A stretch of 64,000 nucleotides of DNA from Paractinoplanes durhamensis (GCF_016862175.1 NZ_BOML01000052.1:1-64000), one strand, 5' to 3'. Shown: positions 34,198 through 43,835, numbered from the stretch's first letter. Numbers and translations are program-made. The notes: generated from the sequence alone by a model not told the origin.

Positions 34198-34887
34198 ATG
34201 CTGACCCGGGTGCTGGTCGCCGACGACCACCCGCTGGTCCGCGCCGGGCTCAGCGCGCTGCTGGCCGCCCATCCCGGCATCACGGTGGTGGCCGAGGTGG
34301 CCGCGGGCGAGGACATCGTCCGGACGACCGCGGCGAATCAGCCCGACGTCGTACTCATGGAACTGAACATGCCGGGCTGCGACGGCCTGGACGTGATCGC
34401 CGAGATCGTCGCGGACAACCGGCGGTACGCTCCGGCCCGGCCGGTGCGCGTGCTGGCGATGACCGACGAGTGGGATCTGCTCCGGGCGTACGCGGCGCTG
34501 CGGGCCGGCGCCTCCGGGCTGCTGCTCAAGACCCGGCCGCCGGACGTGGTCCTCGGTGCCCTGCGCGCGGTGACGCTGGACGGCACCTGGCTGGACCCGG
34601 CCGTCGTCCACGACATGCTGACCGAGCTGGCGAGCCGGCCGGTCACCGGGGAGAGCGCCTGGGTGATCATGGAACGGCTGACCGCCCGGGAACGCGAGGT
34701 GCTGGTGCTGCTGGCCCACGGGCTCGGCAACCACGAGATCGCGGCCCGGCTGGTGGTCAGCGAGGCCACCGTCCGCACCCACGTGGGCCGGATCCTGATG
34801 AAGCTGGACTGCCGGGACCGGACCAAGGCGGTCGTCGTCGCGTACCGCTCGGGGCTGGTCCGGGTCCCGGCCGGAGTCGCGGCCTGA
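34198..34887 (+). CDS. NarL/FixJ-type regulator with Glu at phospho-Asp site
   Basis: A 229-aa receiver plus LuxR-HTH protein. The acidic pair (Asp9, Asp10), Thr89 and Lys111 of the receiver are intact, but the phospho-acceptor is Glu55 (VVLMELNMPG, codon gaa at 34360). Asp-to-Glu often mimics phosphorylation, so the protein may be permanently on or controlled without a kinase. The HTH domain is LTAREREVLVLLAHGLGNHE with EATVRTHVGRIL. No histidine kinase is adjacent. It follows the LAL regulator on the same strand. Confidence 0.88.
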   Translation: MLTRVLVADDHPLVRAGLSALLAAHPGITVVAEVAAGEDIVRTTAANQPDVVLMELNMPGCDGLDVIAEIVADNRRYAPARPVRVLAMTDEWDLLRAYAALRAGASGLLLKTRPPDVVLGALRAVTLDGTWLDPAVVHDMLTELASRPVTGESAWVIMERLTAREREVLVLLAHGLGNHEIAARLVVSEATVRTHVGRILMKLDCRDRTKAVVVAYRSGLVRVPAGVAA

Positions 34888-34902
34888 GAACCGGCCGGAC
34901 TT

Positions 34903-36789
34903 TCAACGCTGGACCCGGAAGATGTCACCCGAGCGAACCAGGGTGAACAGATCGCGGGTCTTCTCCGCGGTGGCCTCGTCGAAGCAGAGCATGGCCGTCT
35001 CGTCGGAGGTCAGGGCGCCGAGCGTCGCGAAGGCACGGTCGGTGTCGGCCGGGTGGCTCGAGTACTTGCCGTCGGTGAACCGCACGTACGGCCGGCTGGC
35101 GTCCAGCCCGAGGCTGCGGGTGATGGTGGCGGCGATCGGATCGGCCGGTCCGGCCGTCGCCATCCGCTCCTCGCGGATCGCCGACAGCGAGTCCCGGGCG
35201 GCGCCGAGCACCTCGCTGCCGCCGAGGGCGAACCACGCGCCCACGTCCGGCCGCTGGAGCACCGCGGCGTGGTCCTCGTCCCGCCGCGAGCGCGGGTAGG
35301 CGACCCGGACCCGCAGCGTCCGGCCCCGGATGACGTTGTCCCCGGGCAGCGACAGCAGCGGGGTGAGCAGGTAGGTGCCCGGCTCGGCCATCGGGAACCC
35401 GCCCGCACCGAACGTGAGACTGACGTTCTCGGTGATCGAGTCGCCGGGCTCCAGCTGGTCGTCGTCGCCGGTGAAGTCGATCAGGCAGCGCTGCACCATG
35501 GGCACGAACGACCGCGCGTCGGCGCCGATCGTGCCGCTCCCGTCGCCCGGCCCTCGCTCCACGATGATCTCCAGGTGACCGGCCTTGATGTCGAGCGCGC
35601 CCGGCGGCAGCGGCACCGCCGCCGGCCCGGTGTTCCCCAGGGTCACCTGCAGGTAGATCGGCTGCCCGAACTCGAAGACCGCGCCGCGGGCCGGCGGTTC
35701 GAGGGTCAGCCGGAAACCGGGCGTCGGGGCGGCCGGGATGAACGCCGGATTGGTGCCCGGCGCCGCACCCCAGTAGTCGGCCGAGTGGAACGGCGCGGTG
35801 CCCGGCTCGACCGAGGTGCGCGGCCCGTGCCGCAGGAACGCCAGCTCGTCGTCGTCGAAGCGGTACGCGAACCGGTCCCAGAACAGCGCGGCCTGATTGC
35901 CGCCGTCGTACATCCAGTCGTAGTTCATGAACGACGTCGAATCGGCCCGGCCGACCGGCCGCTCGAACCGGTGGACCAGATTGCAGGTGTGGCCGAGCTC
36001 GTGCACCACGGTCTGGATGATCCGCCGGTCGTGGTCGGCCGGGTCGGTCCGGGCCCGGATCTCGTCGGCGAAGACCGCGCAGCCCTGCCGGGGAAGGCCG
36101 CCGCCGATGTCGAACATGACGCCGTACAGGCCTTTCTTGACCGGGCGGCCCAGCATGAGCAGGTGCGCCTGCCAGGCCGGGGCGTCCAGCCGGGCCTGCG
36201 CGGCCCAGGTCATCCAGTCGTCGAGGACCCCGAAGACGACCGACTCGTCCCACAGCCAGCCGTCGGCCTGGCGCGGGATGCCGGTCGGTTCGCCGGCCTC
36301 GGGCACCGCGAAGCCGGCGCCGCGCAGGCACTCCCGGAACCCGGTCGGGGTGCCGTTCCACTGCACCGGCTCGGGCGGCCGCACCCCCTCCTCGGTCTCG
36401 GTCTCGACCCCCAGCTCGCGGAACTCCGGCCCGGCCCAGCGGACCACGACGGTCACCGTCGCGCCGACCGGCAGCCCGTTCACCGCCCGGTCCCAGGTGA
36501 ATCGCACGGTGGCCGCGCCGGGGTCGCCCGGCACCGGGCCGGCCGCGATCTCGGCGGCGATGATCATGCCGTTGGCCGACTGCCAGATCGCCGGCCAGGA
36601 GCCGGGCAGCTCGGCCGTCACGTCCGGCCGGGTCCGGGCCGAACCCAGATAACCGTCGCCCGCCTGGCGGAGGAGAAAGAGGTCGCCGCTGACGATGCCG
36701 GCGTCCGCGTCGATCCGAAGTTCGACCCGGACGGTGCCGTTGTCGCCCTGGTAGCGACCGTCGCTCAGGTTCTGATCAGCGTTGTCCAT
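34903..36789 (-). CDS. Metzincin-like zinc metalloprotease-fold protein
   Basis: A 628-aa protein. The first ~165 residues are a beta-rich domain (GRYQGDNGTVRVELRIDAD). The middle carries HELGHTCNLVH (His263, 267 and 273, with Glu264), the extended HExxHxxxxxH zinc motif, with a Met-turn candidate at FMNYDW (Met288). The C-terminal half is another beta-sandwich region (RLTLEPPARGAVFEFGQPIY). No signal peptide is evident, so it may be intracellular or exported another way. Start 36789 is chosen; ATG 36804 is an alternative. Substrate unknown; the motif spacing is typical of metzincins with a His third ligand. Confidence 0.75.
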   Translation of the reverse strand: MDNADQNLSDGRYQGDNGTVRVELRIDADAGIVSGDLFLLRQAGDGYLGSARTRPDVTAELPGSWPAIWQSANGMIIAAEIAAGPVPGDPGAATVRFTWDRAVNGLPVGATVTVVVRWAGPEFRELGVETETEEGVRPPEPVQWNGTPTGFRECLRGAGFAVPEAGEPTGIPRQADGWLWDESVVFGVLDDWMTWAAQARLDAPAWQAHLLMLGRPVKKGLYGVMFDIGGGLPRQGCAVFADEIRARTDPADHDRRIIQTVVHELGHTCNLVHRFERPVGRADSTSFMNYDWMYDGGNQAALFWDRFAYRFDDDELAFLRHGPRTSVEPGTAPFHSADYWGAAPGTNPAFIPAAPTPGFRLTLEPPARGAVFEFGQPIYLQVTLGNTGPAAVPLPPGALDIKAGHLEIIVERGPGDGSGTIGADARSFVPMVQRCLIDFTGDDDQLEPGDSITENVSLTFGAGGFPMAEPGTYLLTPLLSLPGDNVIRGRTLRVRVAYPRSRRDEDHAAVLQRPDVGAWFALGGSEVLGAARDSLSAIREERMATAGPADPIAATITRSLGLDASRPYVRFTDGKYSSHPADTDRAFATLGALTSDETAMLCFDEATAEKTRDLFTLVRSGDIFRVQR

Positions 36790-36885
36790 ACCCGCCAGTC
36801 TCATGGCGGATCGGGCGTAACTCGTCGGCCGCACAGCTGATTTCCGATGTCGGATCACAGACGTACGCCTACGTAAATCTGCGTG

Positions 36886-37803
36886 TTAGTCGGCCGGGGC
36901 GGCCGGGCGCACGGCGGGCCGGGACGGGTGGTGCGGCAGCCTCATCTGGCCGTAGCCCGGCAGCAGGCGGTCGGTGATGATGCGGCCCGCCACCAGCTGC
37001 GCGGTGGACCGCCGCCGGCGCTCGGCCAGGACCGCGGAGAGGACCAGCCAGGACGGCGCGAGCGGCGGTGGCGGCGGGGTCACCCGGGCCAGCACCTCCG
37101 CATACAGCATCCGGTCCAGCGACCCGCGGTAGGGCTCGCGGATCTCCCGCGCCCGGGACAGGAACTGCCCGATCGAGCCGGCCAGGGCGTCGTCGATCGC
37201 CGACAGGTCGGCGGTGGCCGCCCACGGCGCGAGGTCGACCGGGGTGCCGGGCACGAACCGGAACGGCGCCGGCCGTCGCTCGTGGATCACCAGGGTGCCG
37301 GCGGCCAGGTCGCCGAGCCGGCGGCCCTGGTCCGAGGCGATCATCACGGCCAGGCTGCCGGCCCAGGTCACCAGCGGCAGCAGCAGGCCCGGCCACTCGA
37401 CCGCGAGGCCGACCAGTGCCCGGGTGAACGCGTGCCGGGCCCGGATCGGGCCGCCGTCCTCGCGGATCACCCGCAGGCCCATCGCCGCCTTGCCGGGGCT
37501 GCGGCCGTTGGTCATGGTCTCCACGATCGTCGGGTAGGCCAGCAGCACCACGACGACCAGGATGGTGAACATGGCCTCGCGCAGGGCGCCGTCCACCGTG
37601 CCGTAGGGCAGGGCGGGCACGATGCTGCCCAGGATGCCCAGCAGGAACAGGCAGACGACCGCCTGCAGCAGGATGTCGAGCATCAATGCGATGGCCCGCG
37701 AGCCGAGCCGGGCCGGGCGCAGATCGAGGGCGACGGCCTCGGCGGTGACCAGTCCGGTGCCGCTGTCCACGGTCGAGGGGGAACTCACCGGGACAGTCTC
37801 CAC
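36886..37803 (-). CDS. RDD family membrane protein
   Basis: A 305-aa protein. An RDD domain with three or four TM segments spans about residues 25-170 (RPARLGSRAIALMLDILLQA, NGRSPGKAAMGLRVIREDGG, RRLGDLAAGTLVIHER). A soluble tail with a PPPPP stretch follows. RDD proteins have been linked to ion transport, but the function here is unknown. GTG 37803 is the start. It is divergent from SpoIIM with 31 bp between starts and forms part of the conserved MoxR/DUF58 neighbourhood. Confidence 0.85.
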   Translation of the reverse strand: METVPVSSPSTVDSGTGLVTAEAVALDLRPARLGSRAIALMLDILLQAVVCLFLLGILGSIVPALPYGTVDGALREAMFTILVVVVLLAYPTIVETMTNGRSPGKAAMGLRVIREDGGPIRARHAFTRALVGLAVEWPGLLLPLVTWAGSLAVMIASDQGRRLGDLAAGTLVIHERRPAPFRFVPGTPVDLAPWAATADLSAIDDALAGSIGQFLSRAREIREPYRGSLDRMLYAEVLARVTPPPPPLAPSWLVLSAVLAERRRRSTAQLVAGRIITDRLLPGYGQMRLPHHPSRPAVRPAAPAD

Positions 37804-37834
37804 TAAGATCCGCCTCGACAGGGGGGCAGCGGCT

Positions 37835-38803
37835 TTGATCGATCTCGACGCGTACGTCGCCGAGCACGGCGGCGAGTGGCAACGGCTGGAGGTGCTGGCC
37901 GGGCGCCGCCGGCTGTCCGCGTCCGAGGCGGACGAGCTGGTGCTGCTCTACCAGCGGGCGGCCACCCATCTGTCGGCGCTGCGCGGCCGCAGCCCCGACC
38001 CGGTCGTCGTCGCCGACCTGTCCCGGCTGATGCTGGCCGGCCGGGCCGCGGTCACCCGCACCAGCGGCGGCTTCTCGCTGCGCCCGGTCGCCGAGTTCGT
38101 GGCGTACACGTTCCCGGCCGCGCTCTACCGGACCCGCCGCTGGTGGGGCGGCCTCAGCGTGTTGCTGATCGCGCTCACGGCCGTCCTGATCCGGTACATG
38201 TCGACCCACCCCGCCGCGATCGCCGCGTTCCTCGACGACCAGAAGGTCCAGGACCTGGCCGCCAACGACTTCGTCGGCTACTACAGCGAGTTCCGGGCGG
38301 AGAATTTCGCCCTGCAGGTCTGGACGCACAACGCCCTGGTCACCGCCCAGTGCCTGGCCGCCGGCGTGCTGATCCTGCCGGTCTTCTACCTGCTCGCCGC
38401 CAACCTGCTCAACCTCGGCATCCTCGGCGGCGTGATGGTCCGCGAGGGCCTGGCCGGCACCTTCCTGACCTACCTCGCCCCGCACGGCCTGCTCGAGCTC
38501 ACCTGCATGTTCATCGGGGCCGGGGTGGGCCTGCGGATCGGCTGGTCATGGATCGCGCCCGGCCCGCTGCGCACCCGGCGGCAGTCGCTGGTCGCCTGGG
38601 CCCGCGAGGGCATGGTGGTCGCGGTCGGCCTGGTGCCCACCCTGGCGATGGCCGGCGTGCTGGAGGCGTTCATCACGCCGTCGGCTCTGCCGCCGACGAT
38701 CCGCATCGGCATCGGCGCCGCGGTCTGGCTTGCTTTCCTTGCGTACGCCGTGGGCTGGGGCCGCATCGCCCACGAACACCGCCCGCAGGCCGTCGATCTC
38801 TAG
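37835..38803 (+). CDS. Stage II sporulation protein M-like membrane protein
   Basis: A 322-aa SpoIIM-family protein with a soluble N-terminal part (residues 1-95) and about five to six TMs. The family region runs from NFALQVWTHNALVTAQCLAA to FLTYLAPHGLLELTCMFIGA, which includes the conserved HGLLE. In actinobacteria this family accompanies RDD, DUF58 and MoxR genes and is not restricted to endospore formers. The TTG start at 37835 is supported by AGGGGGG upstream; the frame opens earlier but crosses the divergent RDD gene. The stop overlaps the DUF58 stop by 4 bp. Confidence 0.85.
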   Translation: MIDLDAYVAEHGGEWQRLEVLAGRRRLSASEADELVLLYQRAATHLSALRGRSPDPVVVADLSRLMLAGRAAVTRTSGGFSLRPVAEFVAYTFPAALYRTRRWWGGLSVLLIALTAVLIRYMSTHPAAIAAFLDDQKVQDLAANDFVGYYSEFRAENFALQVWTHNALVTAQCLAAGVLILPVFYLLAANLLNLGILGGVMVREGLAGTFLTYLAPHGLLELTCMFIGAGVGLRIGWSWIAPGPLRTRRQSLVAWAREGMVVAVGLVPTLAMAGVLEAFITPSALPPTIRIGIGAAVWLAFLAYAVGWGRIAHEHRPQAVDL

Positions 38804-40116
38804 AGCCGGCCGGTCGCTTTCAGCAGCAGGTACACGTCCGCGACCTTGCTCGCGAAGGTGTCCGCGTCGGCGTCCACCACGGTCGCGCCGGAGCGGTCGA
38901 GCAGATCGCGCAGCCGGTCCCGCTGGCCCAGCACCCGTTCCGCGGCCGCCGCCGCGTGCACGTCCGCCGCCGACACCTCGGCCGGCAGCGTGGCCAGCCG
39001 GGCCATCGCCGGGTCGCGCACGCCCGCGACGACCACCTTGTGCCGGGCGGCGAGCCGCGGCAGCAACGGCAGCAGTCCCTCGATCATCGGGGCGATGTCG
39101 AGCGCCGTGAAGATCACCACGAGGGATCGTTTCCGGTCACGGCGCAGCAGTTCGCGGCCCAGCAGCGAGTAGTCGGTCTCGGCCAGCGCCGGTTCCAGCG
39201 AGGCGAGGGCGTCGATCAGCCGGGGCAGCTGCGTGCGATGCCCGCCGCCGGCCACCCGGGCCCGCACCACGGTGTCCAGCGCGAGCAGGTCGACCCGGTC
39301 GTCGGCCCGGGCGGCCAGCACCGACAGCAGCAGTGCCGCGTCGATCGAGGCGTCCAGCCGGGGCACGTCGCCGATCCGGACCGCCGACGTCCGCCCGGTG
39401 TCGAGCACGCAGAACACCCGCCGGTCGCGCTCGGGCCGCCAGGTGCGGACCACCACGTCGTGGTGGCGGGCACTCCCCCGCCAGTCGATCGACCGGACGT
39501 CGTCGCCGATCACGTACTCGCGCAGCACGTCGAACTCGGTGCCGTGCCCGCGGCCGCGGGTGACCGCCGACCCGTCGAGGACCCGGATCCGGGCCAGCTT
39601 CTCCGGCAGGATCCGCCGGGACGGGAAGAGCGGCAGGACCCGCAGCGTCCACGGCGGGGTGACCTTCTCGTTCCACTTGCGGCGGCGCTGCCGGTAGGCG
39701 AGCCCGAGCGGCCCGCGCGAGCGCAACGTGACCCGGACGGCGGGCCGGTCTCCGTGCCGGGTCGGCACGAGCGTGGTGACGACCTCCTGCTCGGCGCCCG
39801 GCGGCAGGGTGAGGGCGTGCTGGAGCGGCCCGGCCCCGGCCGACGGGACCCAGCTGTCGCGCAGGCTCAGCCGTACCGTCCGCCGCCCGCCGTTGGTCAC
39901 GGTGAGCCTGCTGGTCGCGCCGTTGCCGAGCCAGACCGTGCGGTCGCCGTCGCGGCGCAGCCGCAGGCCGGTCAGCGGGCCGGCGACCGCCAGGTCGATC
40001 AGGGCGAGCAGCAGCGCGACCGCGAGCACCCCGGCAACCGCGAGCCAGGGTGCCGGCAGCAGCGCGGGCAGCGGCAGACCCACCGCGACCAGCACGGCGA
40101 ACCGCCGGGTGATCAT
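38800..40116 (-). CDS. DUF58 domain protein
   Basis: A 438-aa protein with two N-terminal TM helices (about 8-48), a beta-rich linker and a C-terminal DUF58/vWA-like domain marked by GDDVRSIDWRGSARHHDVVV near residue 215. DUF58 proteins are regular partners of MoxR AAA+ ATPases and are thought to act in protein or cofactor assembly at the membrane; biochemical roles are poorly known. It begins inside the end of the MoxR gene (4-bp overlap). Confidence 0.88.
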   Translation of the reverse strand: MITRRFAVLVAVGLPLPALLPAPWLAVAGVLAVALLLALIDLAVAGPLTGLRLRRDGDRTVWLGNGATSRLTVTNGGRRTVRLSLRDSWVPSAGAGPLQHALTLPPGAEQEVVTTLVPTRHGDRPAVRVTLRSRGPLGLAYRQRRRKWNEKVTPPWTLRVLPLFPSRRILPEKLARIRVLDGSAVTRGRGHGTEFDVLREYVIGDDVRSIDWRGSARHHDVVVRTWRPERDRRVFCVLDTGRTSAVRIGDVPRLDASIDAALLLSVLAARADDRVDLLALDTVVRARVAGGGHRTQLPRLIDALASLEPALAETDYSLLGRELLRRDRKRSLVVIFTALDIAPMIEGLLPLLPRLAARHKVVVAGVRDPAMARLATLPAEVSAADVHAAAAAERVLGQRDRLRDLLDRSGATVVDADADTFASKVADVYLLLKATGRL

Positions 40117-41075
40117 CGTGGGGCCGGCACCGCGGCCAGGACCGCGGCCAGCACCGACTCGACGGTGACCCCGTCCAGCTCGGCGTCGGCGCGCAGCCGG
40201 ACCCGGTGCCGCAGGGTCGGCAGGAGGTAGCTCTTCACGTCGTCCGGCACCACGTAGTCGCGGCCGAGCAGCCAGGCGAACGCCTTGGCCACCGCCAGCA
40301 GCGCGGTCGCGCCGCGCGGCGAGGCGCCCAGCTCGAGCGCGGGGGCGACCCGGGTGGCCCGGCACAGGTCCACGATGTACGCCATGACCGGGTCGGCGAC
40401 CTCGACCCGCTGCACCGCGGCGCGGGCGGCGGCCAGGTCGGCGACGCCCGCGACCGGGACGATCCCGGCCGCCTTGAGGTCGCGCGGGTCGAAGCCGCGG
40501 TGGTGGGCGCGCAGCACCTCGAGCTCGGCCTCCCGCTCCGGCAGCGGCACGGTCAGCTTGAGCAGGAAGCGGTCGAGCTGGGCCTCGGGCAGTGGGTAGG
40601 TGCCTTCGTACTCGATCGGGTTCTGGGTGGCGGCGACCAGGAACGGCTGGGGCAGCGGCCGAGGCGTGCCGTCCACGCTGACCTGGCGTTCCTCCATCGC
40701 CTCCAGCAGCGACGCCTGGGTCTTCGGCGGGGTGCGGTTGATCTCGTCGGCGAGGAGCAGGTTGGTGAAGACCGGCCCGGCCCGGAAGTTGAACGCGGCG
40801 GTCCGCGAGTCGTAGACCAGCGACCCGGTGACGTCGCCGGGCATCAGGTCGGGGGTGAACTGGACCCGCTTGGTGTCCAGGTCGAGGGCGGCGGCCAGGG
40901 CCCGGATCAGCAGCGTCTTGGCCACCCCGGGGACGCCCTCGAGCAGCACGTGGCCGCCGCAGAGCAGGGCGACCACGACCCCGCCGATCACCACGTCCTG
41001 GCCGACGACGGCCTTGCCGACCTCGGTGCGCAGCCGGCCCAGGGCGAGGCGGGCTTCTTCGGCGTCGGGCGTCAC
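40113..41075 (-). CDS. MoxR family AAA+ ATPase
   Basis: A 320-aa MoxR ATPase with Walker A EGVPGVAKTLLIRA near residue 40, Walker B LLLADEINRTPPKTQ and sensor region VAATQNPIEYEGTYPLPEAQ. MoxR proteins act as chaperone-like ATPases for vWA-domain partners, here most likely DUF58. The gene overlaps its neighbours by 4 bp on both sides, within the operon membrane protein, DUF4129, DUF4350, MoxR, DUF58. Confidence 0.92.
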   Translation of the reverse strand: MTPDAEEARLALGRLRTEVGKAVVGQDVVIGGVVVALLCGGHVLLEGVPGVAKTLLIRALAAALDLDTKRVQFTPDLMPGDVTGSLVYDSRTAAFNFRAGPVFTNLLLADEINRTPPKTQASLLEAMEERQVSVDGTPRPLPQPFLVAATQNPIEYEGTYPLPEAQLDRFLLKLTVPLPEREAELEVLRAHHRGFDPRDLKAAGIVPVAGVADLAAARAAVQRVEVADPVMAYIVDLCRATRVAPALELGASPRGATALLAVAKAFAWLLGRDYVVPDDVKSYLLPTLRHRVRLRADAELDGVTVESVLAAVLAAVPAPR

Positions 41076-42349
41076 GACTGTTCTCCCTCAAAAATTGCCG
41101 CCGCGGAATTGGCGGTGATCTCACGTTCCAGGTTCTGCACGGCGGCCGCCATCGCGATCAGCTCGTCGTCGTTCTCCGGGACGACGGCGCTGCCCAGGAT
41201 GTCCCGGACGCCGTCCTCCTCGAGCCCGGCCGCCTCGGCGATGTCCGCGATGCCGGCGCCGGGCGGCAGGCCGAGGTGAACGGCCAGCCGGCGCCGGGCG
41301 GCGGTCCGGAGGATCGCCAGCGACGCACCGCGGGCGCGGGCCCGCTGGTAGAGCCGGGCGTGTCCGAGCAGGGTCTCCAGGGCCGGCACCCGGGACGGCA
41401 GCGGTTCGGCCACCGGGGTGCCGAGCCGGCGGGCGGCCGCGACGGCCAGGGCGAGCAGCGCGGCCGCGAGCAGCACGACGGTCGCCCAGAACGCCGGCGG
41501 GAACGCCTGGCCGAGCGGATTCGGCGGGCTCTCCGCCGCCTGCTCCGGCTGCTCCTGCGGCCCGTCGGTCGGGTCGGCGGGCCGCCCGTCGCCGGGGCTC
41601 GCCTCGCCCGTCGCGGTGGTCTGCTGCGGGGTGGTGGGCGGCGTCGGTTCGCTCGACGGCGGCGGGGGCTCTTCCCGCTCGTGCACGTCCAGCCAGACCA
41701 CCCGGCCGGCCTGGCTGAGCAGGCCCTCGGCGAGGGTGGCGTTGCCGTGTTCGCCGATCCGGTCGTTGCGGAACGGGTCGGCGGCCCCGGCCACCGTGAC
41801 CACGGCACCGCCGTAGGCGACGGTCAGCAGCGCACCGTCGTAGCAGTCACCGCCGTAGCTCAGGTCCCGGACCGCGGCCGGTCCGGCCGCCGCGGCGGTC
41901 GGGTCGGTGCAGCCCGGCTCGGCGGTCGTCGCGGTCCACCGGTCGCCGTGCACCTCGATCGGCCAGTCGGACCGGTCGAGCGCCGCCCGGGTCGGCGCGA
42001 CCAGCACGACCCTGGTCCCGGTGGGCAGCCGGCCGAACGTGCTGAGCTGGGACGTGTCGACGAGGCCCGGGGTGGTGACCAGCAGGGTGCTGCCGCCACC
42101 GGTCCACAGTGCGGTCAGCGCGTCGACGGTGCTGGTCACCCGTTCCACGACCACGCCCTCGCCGCGCAGCCGGGCGGCGAGCGTGCCGCCGCCGATCCCG
42201 GCGTCGCTGACCGGCGACAGGTAGTCGGCGTCCTCCGGGTCGGGCTGCGCGATCGCGTGCACCACGAGGGTGCCGGTGACCAGCGCGAAGAGGATCACGA
42301 AGGGTACGGCGAGGCGCAGCCACCGCCGTCTGCGCCGGGTCGTCGTCAT
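41072..42349 (-). CDS. DUF4350 domain membrane protein
   Basis: A 425-aa protein with an N-terminal TM (about 10-32) after an Arg-rich start, an external DUF4350 domain (SPVSDAGIGGGTLAARLRGE), a Pro/Glu/Thr-rich linker, a second TM (FWATVVLLAAALLALAVAAA) and a cytosolic tail. DUF4350 resembles GATase/ThuA-like folds and is always found with MoxR/DUF58 genes in actinobacteria. Start 42349 overlaps the DUF4129 stop by 4 bp. Confidence 0.85.
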   Translation of the reverse strand: MTTTRRRRRWLRLAVPFVILFALVTGTLVVHAIAQPDPEDADYLSPVSDAGIGGGTLAARLRGEGVVVERVTSTVDALTALWTGGGSTLLVTTPGLVDTSQLSTFGRLPTGTRVVLVAPTRAALDRSDWPIEVHGDRWTATTAEPGCTDPTAAAAGPAAVRDLSYGGDCYDGALLTVAYGGAVVTVAGAADPFRNDRIGEHGNATLAEGLLSQAGRVVWLDVHEREEPPPPSSEPTPPTTPQQTTATGEASPGDGRPADPTDGPQEQPEQAAESPPNPLGQAFPPAFWATVVLLAAALLALAVAAARRLGTPVAEPLPSRVPALETLLGHARLYQRARARGASLAILRTAARRRLAVHLGLPPGAGIADIAEAAGLEEDGVRDILGSAVVPENDDELIAMAAAVQNLEREITANSAAAIFEGEQS

Positions 42350-42969
42350 TGCGGCCGCCGGCTGGGCACGGTCGCGCGGACCTGGTCGGTGAGCGTACGC
42401 ATCCGCTCGTCGTGCCCGGGCGACGCTTCCCGCTGCCCGTACCAGATCTCGGAGAAGATGGCGGTGGCGCCGCCGAGCGGTGCGCCGATCGCCGGCCGGC
42501 GGTCGGCGGCGTCCGCGGCGAGCTCGGCGGCGGTGGTGCCGGGCTGCGGCGCGATCACGCCGGCCCGGGTCAGGTCGGCGACGGTGTCGCGCAGCCGTTC
42601 GCGGATCGCCTCGGCATAGCGGCCCTCGGCCGCGAGCCGGTCGGCCAGCGACATCCCCGGGCGGGGCGCGGCGACCACCGTCGCTTCTCCGTCGTCCGCC
42701 ACCGGCTCGGGGGCCGCACGTGCTGCTTTGACCCGGCGGGGCTTGCGCCGGCGGGGCTTGCGCCGGCGACGACGCCATCGGGGCAGCCTGAACTTCGGCA
42801 TCCGGAGGCGCGGAAGCCTGACCCTCGGCAGCCGGCGCGGAACCCACGCCGGGAACCAGTACCAGAGCACCGCGATCAGGCCGGTGATCAGCAGGAGCAG
42901 CAGGAACACGAGCGGCGCCGGCACCCGGTCGAACAGGCGCCCGACGAGCTCGTCGTACCCGCGGGTCAT
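42346..42969 (-). CDS. DUF4129 domain membrane protein
   Basis: A 207-aa protein with an N-terminal TM (PLVFLLLLLITGLIAVLWYW), a strikingly basic stretch rich in RRRRKPRRRKP between residues 45 and 80, and a C-terminal DUF4129 domain (AEGRYAEAIRERLRDTVADL, TAAELAADAADR, IWYGQREASPGHDERM). Translationally coupled to both neighbours by 4-bp overlaps. Part of the MoxR-associated block; function unknown. Confidence 0.85.
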   Translation of the reverse strand: MTRGYDELVGRLFDRVPAPLVFLLLLLITGLIAVLWYWFPAWVPRRLPRVRLPRLRMPKFRLPRWRRRRRKPRRRKPRRVKAARAAPEPVADDGEATVVAAPRPGMSLADRLAAEGRYAEAIRERLRDTVADLTRAGVIAPQPGTTAAELAADAADRRPAIGAPLGGATAIFSEIWYGQREASPGHDERMRTLTDQVRATVPSRRPQ

Positions 42970-43829
42970 CGCGCGACCACCAGGATCGCCGCCTCGTCCC
43001 CGCCGCGCGCCCGGCGGTGCCGCAGCGCGATGTCCAGGCCCTCGACCCGGATCCGCGCCTCCACCAGCAGCACCGCGTCGAGGCAGGCCAGCGCCGCGTA
43101 CGCCACCGTGTTCGCCAGCCCCCAGGCGATCGCCGTCGCCCAGGGCAGCCAGTCCGCCCCGGACACGTCGGACAGGCCGAGGACCAGGGCCGCCACCGCG
43201 AGCCAGCCGGTGCCCAGCGCGAACCGGATCACCAGCCAGGTCAGATAGCCGAGGATCCGGATCCGCGCGACCCGCAGGCCGCCGCTCGCCGACAGACTGG
43301 CCGAGCGGCCCAGCGCCCGGAACGGGTTGCCCACCCGGTCCATCGCCAGCACCGGTGTGACCAGCCCGAAGAACGCGCCGACGAGGACCAGGCCGACGCC
43401 GCCGAGATAGGTGGCGAACCAGGCGAGCACGGTCAGCGCCAGGGCGATCAGCAGTGCTCCGATCGGCCGGGCCCGCCACCACAGCCGCCAGCCGCCGGTC
43501 CGATGGCCGAGCAGGGCCGGCCCGGCGGCCGCACCGGCGTAGGCGCCGAGCAGCGCGATGATCCCGACCTCCAGGGCCAGCCCGGTCACCGTGATCTCCC
43601 ACCAGCGGCCCCAGTCGTCGCCCGGGAACCAGAACGGCGGCGCCAGCTCCGCACGCGTACGCAATAAAGCCAGAAGCCACTGCTCAGCCGCCGCCAGCAC
43701 GGCGGCCGGGACCAACAGCGGAAGCGCACGCTGCCTCAGCAGCGCGACAGCGCTGTCCAGCGACTCCCCCGCCGTCGTCGCCCGCAACGGCAGAACGGGC
43801 GGCAGGCGCGTCCCCCCGTCATCCGGCAT
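42966..43829 (-). CDS. Membrane protein of MoxR-associated operon
   Basis: A 287-aa protein with about six hydrophobic segments (LLVPAAVLAAAEQWLLALL, IALALTVLAWFATYLGGVGL, FRALGRSASLSASGGLRVAR between TMs 4 and 5). It resembles glycerophosphoryl-diester-phosphodiesterase-type or DUF7544-like membrane proteins, but I cannot assign a function. It heads the five-gene operon down to DUF58. A TAGGAT box 6 nt before the ATG suggests a leaderless operon mRNA. Confidence 0.75.
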   Translation of the reverse strand: MPDDGGTRLPPVLPLRATTAGESLDSAVALLRQRALPLLVPAAVLAAAEQWLLALLRTRAELAPPFWFPGDDWGRWWEITVTGLALEVGIIALLGAYAGAAAGPALLGHRTGGWRLWWRARPIGALLIALALTVLAWFATYLGGVGLVLVGAFFGLVTPVLAMDRVGNPFRALGRSASLSASGGLRVARIRILGYLTWLVIRFALGTGWLAVAALVLGLSDVSGADWLPWATAIAWGLANTVAYAALACLDAVLLVEARIRVEGLDIALRHRRARGGDEAAILVVAR

Positions 43830-43835
43830 GGGCGA

